Source: Planctomicrobium sp. (GTDB lineage Bacteria; Planctomycetota; Planctomycetia; Planctomycetales; Planctomycetaceae). From it: a DNA stretch of 9,052 nucleotides. The notes under the pieces are model-generated. The model searched no databases. It was given only the letters and a program-made list of their open reading frames with translations, and had not been told where the DNA came from. The first letter of the stretch is position 1. Each line of letters opens with the position of its first letter. Made by a program: the position numbers and the translations under genes. Below are positions 7,071 through 9,052 of this stretch, in pieces. The DNA lies in the NCBI GenBank assembly GCA_018659505.1, contig JABJMI010000507.1, positions 1 to 9,052 on the forward strand, given 5' to 3'.

Positions 7071-8171
7071 AGCCGCAGAATCTGAACTGTTCTCGAAGTG
7101 TGAGTCTCCGAGATAACTAGCAAGCAATGCGTTTGGTCCAACTCGTCCGTCTGCGGTGCCGTCCCATTCGTGGTTGTGAACGCAATCTAGAATTGCCTCT
7201 GCAACACGTAGCGCTGCCAGTCCATGACTCCCGCTGACAACGGGTTGTCTCCGATGTTCGACAGCGTCAATGAATGATGTAAGTTCTGCGGTCAGAGCGT
7301 CTGAATCCGCTGCCTGTAATTCATTCTGTTCAATGAATGTCCCAAAGACTTTCGGCTTCAAAGTTTCAATCGTCTCTTGTCTCGACTGAGCAATCTCGAA
7401 CGGGAGACTGCCTGTTTGCATCATCGTAGTTGGCGAGAACGTCTTTGTGGTTCTCGCAGTCAGGTCGGTGATAGCACAGCCTTTTTCAGACCAGCATTGA
7501 ATTGTTCTCGTAGCTCCGGGTGTCACTCGGTTCACAGTTAAGTCAGCGATGCAGCCATTTGGAAAAGTGAGACGTGCTTGAACCACATCTTCGCGACCAC
7601 CGACGAGAGAAACTCCAAACGCATCGACTTCAATTGGCATTTCCTGGGTCAATGACAGGCAAAGTTCGATATCGTGAATCATCAAGTCATGGACGACTCC
7701 AATATCCATTGATCGAAATGCGTACGGACTCACTCGTTCAGTGCGAATGTATTTCGGTTCGTCTGTCCATTCAGACAACTGCTGAAACGAAGGGTTAAAG
7801 CGTTCGATATGCCCTACTTGCAGCGGGACATTGTGTTCTTGTGCAAGTCGAACAAGGACTTCTCCATCGGCAACGGTTGCCGTTAGAGGTTTTTCCATTA
7901 ATACGGGAACGCTGTGGCTAAGGAAGACTTCGCCAATCGTGCGGTGCATGACCGTTGGAACCACAATGGAGACTGCATCGACAGACTTCAGAAGTGTGCG
8001 GAAATCATTCGTCCATTCGCAGCCACAAGATTCAGCGACCGCCCTGCCCTGTTCTTCATTTGGCTCAGCAACAGCGACTAGATTGACGTTATCAAGTTGT
8101 GAGAGAATTCGGGCATGATGACGTCCGAGGGCACCGACTCCGACGACTGCAACATTAAGAGGATTGTTCAT
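7065..8171 (-). CDS. Gfo/Idh/MocA-family NAD(P)-dependent oxidoreductase, possibly GnnA-like
   Basis: This is a 368-aa protein from the ATG at 8171. The longer open frame would start inside the upstream hairpin. The N-terminal Rossmann fold begins at once, with VAVVGVGALGRHHARIL (GxGxxG). EKP at 93-95 carries the conserved Lys of the family. The C-terminal alpha/beta domain contains GHIERFNP (120-127) and the HDLMIHDIE segment (161-169) that supplies active-site residues. Family members oxidise or reduce sugars and cyclitols, and the substrate cannot be read from the sequence. The neighbour upstream is lpxA. In Acidithiobacillus and Leptospira a Gfo/Idh/MocA enzyme called GnnA oxidises UDP-GlcNAc at C3, so that GnnB can make the 3-amino sugar used by LpxA. 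That role is plausible here, but no GnnB is in the window. A terminator hairpin lies 57 bp before the start, so the gene may need its own promoter. Confidence 0.88.
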   Translation of the reverse strand: MNNPLNVAVVGVGALGRHHARILSQLDNVNLVAVAEPNEEQGRAVAESCGCEWTNDFRTLLKSVDAVSIVVPTVMHRTIGEVFLSHSVPVLMEKPLTATVADGEVLVRLAQEHNVPLQVGHIERFNPSFQQLSEWTDEPKYIRTERVSPYAFRSMDIGVVHDLMIHDIELCLSLTQEMPIEVDAFGVSLVGGREDVVQARLTFPNGCIADLTVNRVTPGATRTIQCWSEKGCAITDLTARTTKTFSPTTMMQTGSLPFEIAQSRQETIETLKPKVFGTFIEQNELQAADSDALTAELTSFIDAVEHRRQPVVSGSHGLAALRVAEAILDCVHNHEWDGTADGRVGPNALLASYLGDSHFENSSDSAAA

Positions 8172-8227
8172 AGAGCACGCTAAGTTGGTAGAGTTGAGTG
8201 AGTAATATGTCTTTGATTGCAAAAAAC

Positions 8228-8262
8228 TGTTTAGCCCCACAGTTAAACTGTGGGGCTAAACA
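8228..8262 (-). terminator. Intrinsic terminator after lpxA
   Basis: A perfect 15-bp inverted repeat, TGTTTAGCCCCACAG / CTGTGGGGCTAAACA, has a five-base loop. On the minus strand it comes nine bases after the lpxA stop and is followed by G and six T (8226-8221). That is a textbook rho-independent terminator for lpxA transcripts. A run of A on the other side gives it U-tract potential in both directions. It separates lpxA from the oxidoreductase gene. Confidence 0.8.
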
Positions 8263-8271
8263 AAAATTAGA

Positions 8272-9052
8272 TTATGCAGATTTCTTGAGTTGATCTGATT
8301 TCTCAACGAGCGGCGTTGTACGTGCCGCTTCGCGACCGCGTCCCATGCGTCCGGCCCTTTGTTTGTCTATTGCATTAAACAACACGACCAGCTCGATCGG
8401 TGTGATGCCATCGAGTTCTTGCTGGAAGTGTTCCTTGACCGCATCCAGTTTCTTGTGCTCGCGATAAAGCATTCGCTGTGCTTGACGGATAAGTTTGATT
8501 GATGTTTCTGGTATTCCAGAACGCTTCATACCGATCAGATTGACGGTGCGAATCTGAGGATTGTCGTTTCCGACGCACATCATATAGGGAGGCACATCCG
8601 TCGTGATGCGAGAGCAACCGCCGATGAAGGCGAGTGTTCCAATGGTTGTGAAGTGGTGAACTGCGGAATTCCCGGAGATGATCGCCCGATCATGGACGTG
8701 AACGTGACCACCGAGTAAGACCCCATTTACCAACATCGCGTTGTTGTAGATGCAGCAGTTGTGGGCGACGTGTGAATTCGCCATGAAGAAATTATCGTTT
8801 CCTATGCGAGTGATACCATCTTCTTTCTCTGCACCACGATTAACGGTCACACCTTCGCGGAACTGATTGTTATCCCCAATGATGACCTGAGTTGGAGCGC
8901 CATCGTGGTAACAGAAGTCTTGTGGTTCTCCGCCAATGACAGTTGTCGGCCAGAATCGATTTTTGGTACCGATCGTCGTCTTACCGGTTAATGTCACATG
9001 GCTATCTAGAATGCAGTCGTCCCCGAGGTTGACTTCGGGACCAACGAAACAA
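8272..9052 (-). CDS. lpxA: UDP-N-acetylglucosamine acyltransferase LpxA (5' end beyond window)
   Basis: LpxA transfers an acyl chain from acyl-ACP to the 3-position of UDP-GlcNAc (or its 3-amino analogue), the first step of lipid A synthesis, on the cytoplasmic side. The frame stays open to the right edge, giving 259 visible residues, so the N-terminus is missing by perhaps one or two hexapeptide coils. Left-handed beta-helix repeats are visible (VGPEVNLGDDCIL, SHVTLTGKTTIG). The family signatures IGGEPQD and ANSHVAHNC are present. The latter holds both active-site-region histidines (codons 8770-8772 and 8761-8763, the second matching the catalytic His). GGCSRITTDVPPYMMCVGN and the helical C-terminal segment starting NLIGMKRSGI follow. 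The C-terminal tail, rich in Arg and Lys, is specific to this protein. It implies an outer membrane with lipid A. An internal GTG at 8997 is not the real start. Confidence 0.95.
   Translation of the reverse strand, partial: CFVGPEVNLGDDCILDSHVTLTGKTTIGTKNRFWPTTVIGGEPQDFCYHDGAPTQVIIGDNNQFREGVTVNRGAEKEDGITRIGNDNFFMANSHVAHNCCIYNNAMLVNGVLLGGHVHVHDRAIISGNSAVHHFTTIGTLAFIGGCSRITTDVPPYMMCVGNDNPQIRTVNLIGMKRSGIPETSIKLIRQAQRMLYREHKKLDAVKEHFQQELDGITPIELVVLFNAIDKQRAGRMGRGREAARTTPLVEKSDQLKKSA

Noticed and set aside
7831..8118. Plus-strand 95-aa open frame opposite the oxidoreductase
   Set aside because: It overlaps the Rossmann-fold coding region of a clear Gfo/Idh/MocA gene and is a shadow frame.
8172..8240. 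N-terminal extension of the oxidoreductase to 8240
   Set aside because: The GTG lies inside the terminator hairpin, and the Rossmann fold already begins right after the ATG at 8171.

Overview
The window looks like chromosomal housekeeping DNA from a diderm bacterium, most likely a planctomycete. Three things point that way. It has an LpxA of the lipid A pathway next to a Gfo/Idh/MocA oxidoreductase. It has a DUF2007 / CxxC-zinc-ribbon / membrane protein of a type I associate with Planctomycetes. Several genes have weak Shine-Dalgarno sites, and small lipoproteins of unknown function sit between conserved genes. The phylum call is inference from protein style, not from a marker gene.

Layout, left to right. 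The left edge (1-82, +) holds the last 26 codons of what looks like a membrane protein. It converges stop-to-stop with a 483-aa membrane-anchored protein of unknown function (83-1534, -). Upstream of that, on the same strand, is a DUF2007-zinc-ribbon-two-TM gene (1545-2163, -) whose reading frame is broken by one base at a run of six A and three G. Before it comes thiC (2221-4047, -), the HMP-P synthase of thiamin biosynthesis. The three minus-strand genes thiC, DUF2007 and 483 aa have short gaps and no clear terminator between them, so they may be one transcript.

A divergent spacer of about 280 bp separates thiC from two tandem, paralogous, small putative lipoproteins (4327-4764 and 4810-5262, +). 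The spacer holds a candidate leader stem-loop but no recognisable THI box. guaA (GMP synthase, 5424-7016, +) follows after a 161-bp spacer with a possible promoter.

guaA converges on a Gfo/Idh/MocA-family oxidoreductase (7065-8171, -), with two inverted repeats between the 3' ends. Upstream of the oxidoreductase, on the same strand, is lpxA (8272 to the window edge, -, 5' end missing), separated by a near-ideal intrinsic terminator hairpin. An LpxA next to a Gfo/Idh/MocA enzyme fits a GnnA-like step that makes 3-amino sugar for lipid A, but this is a hypothesis.

I see no mobile element, CRISPR array, tRNA or rRNA. Most of the window is ordinary. The points most worth checking are the frameshifted DUF2007 gene, the possible GnnA-LpxA pair, the twin lipoproteins and the thiC leader.
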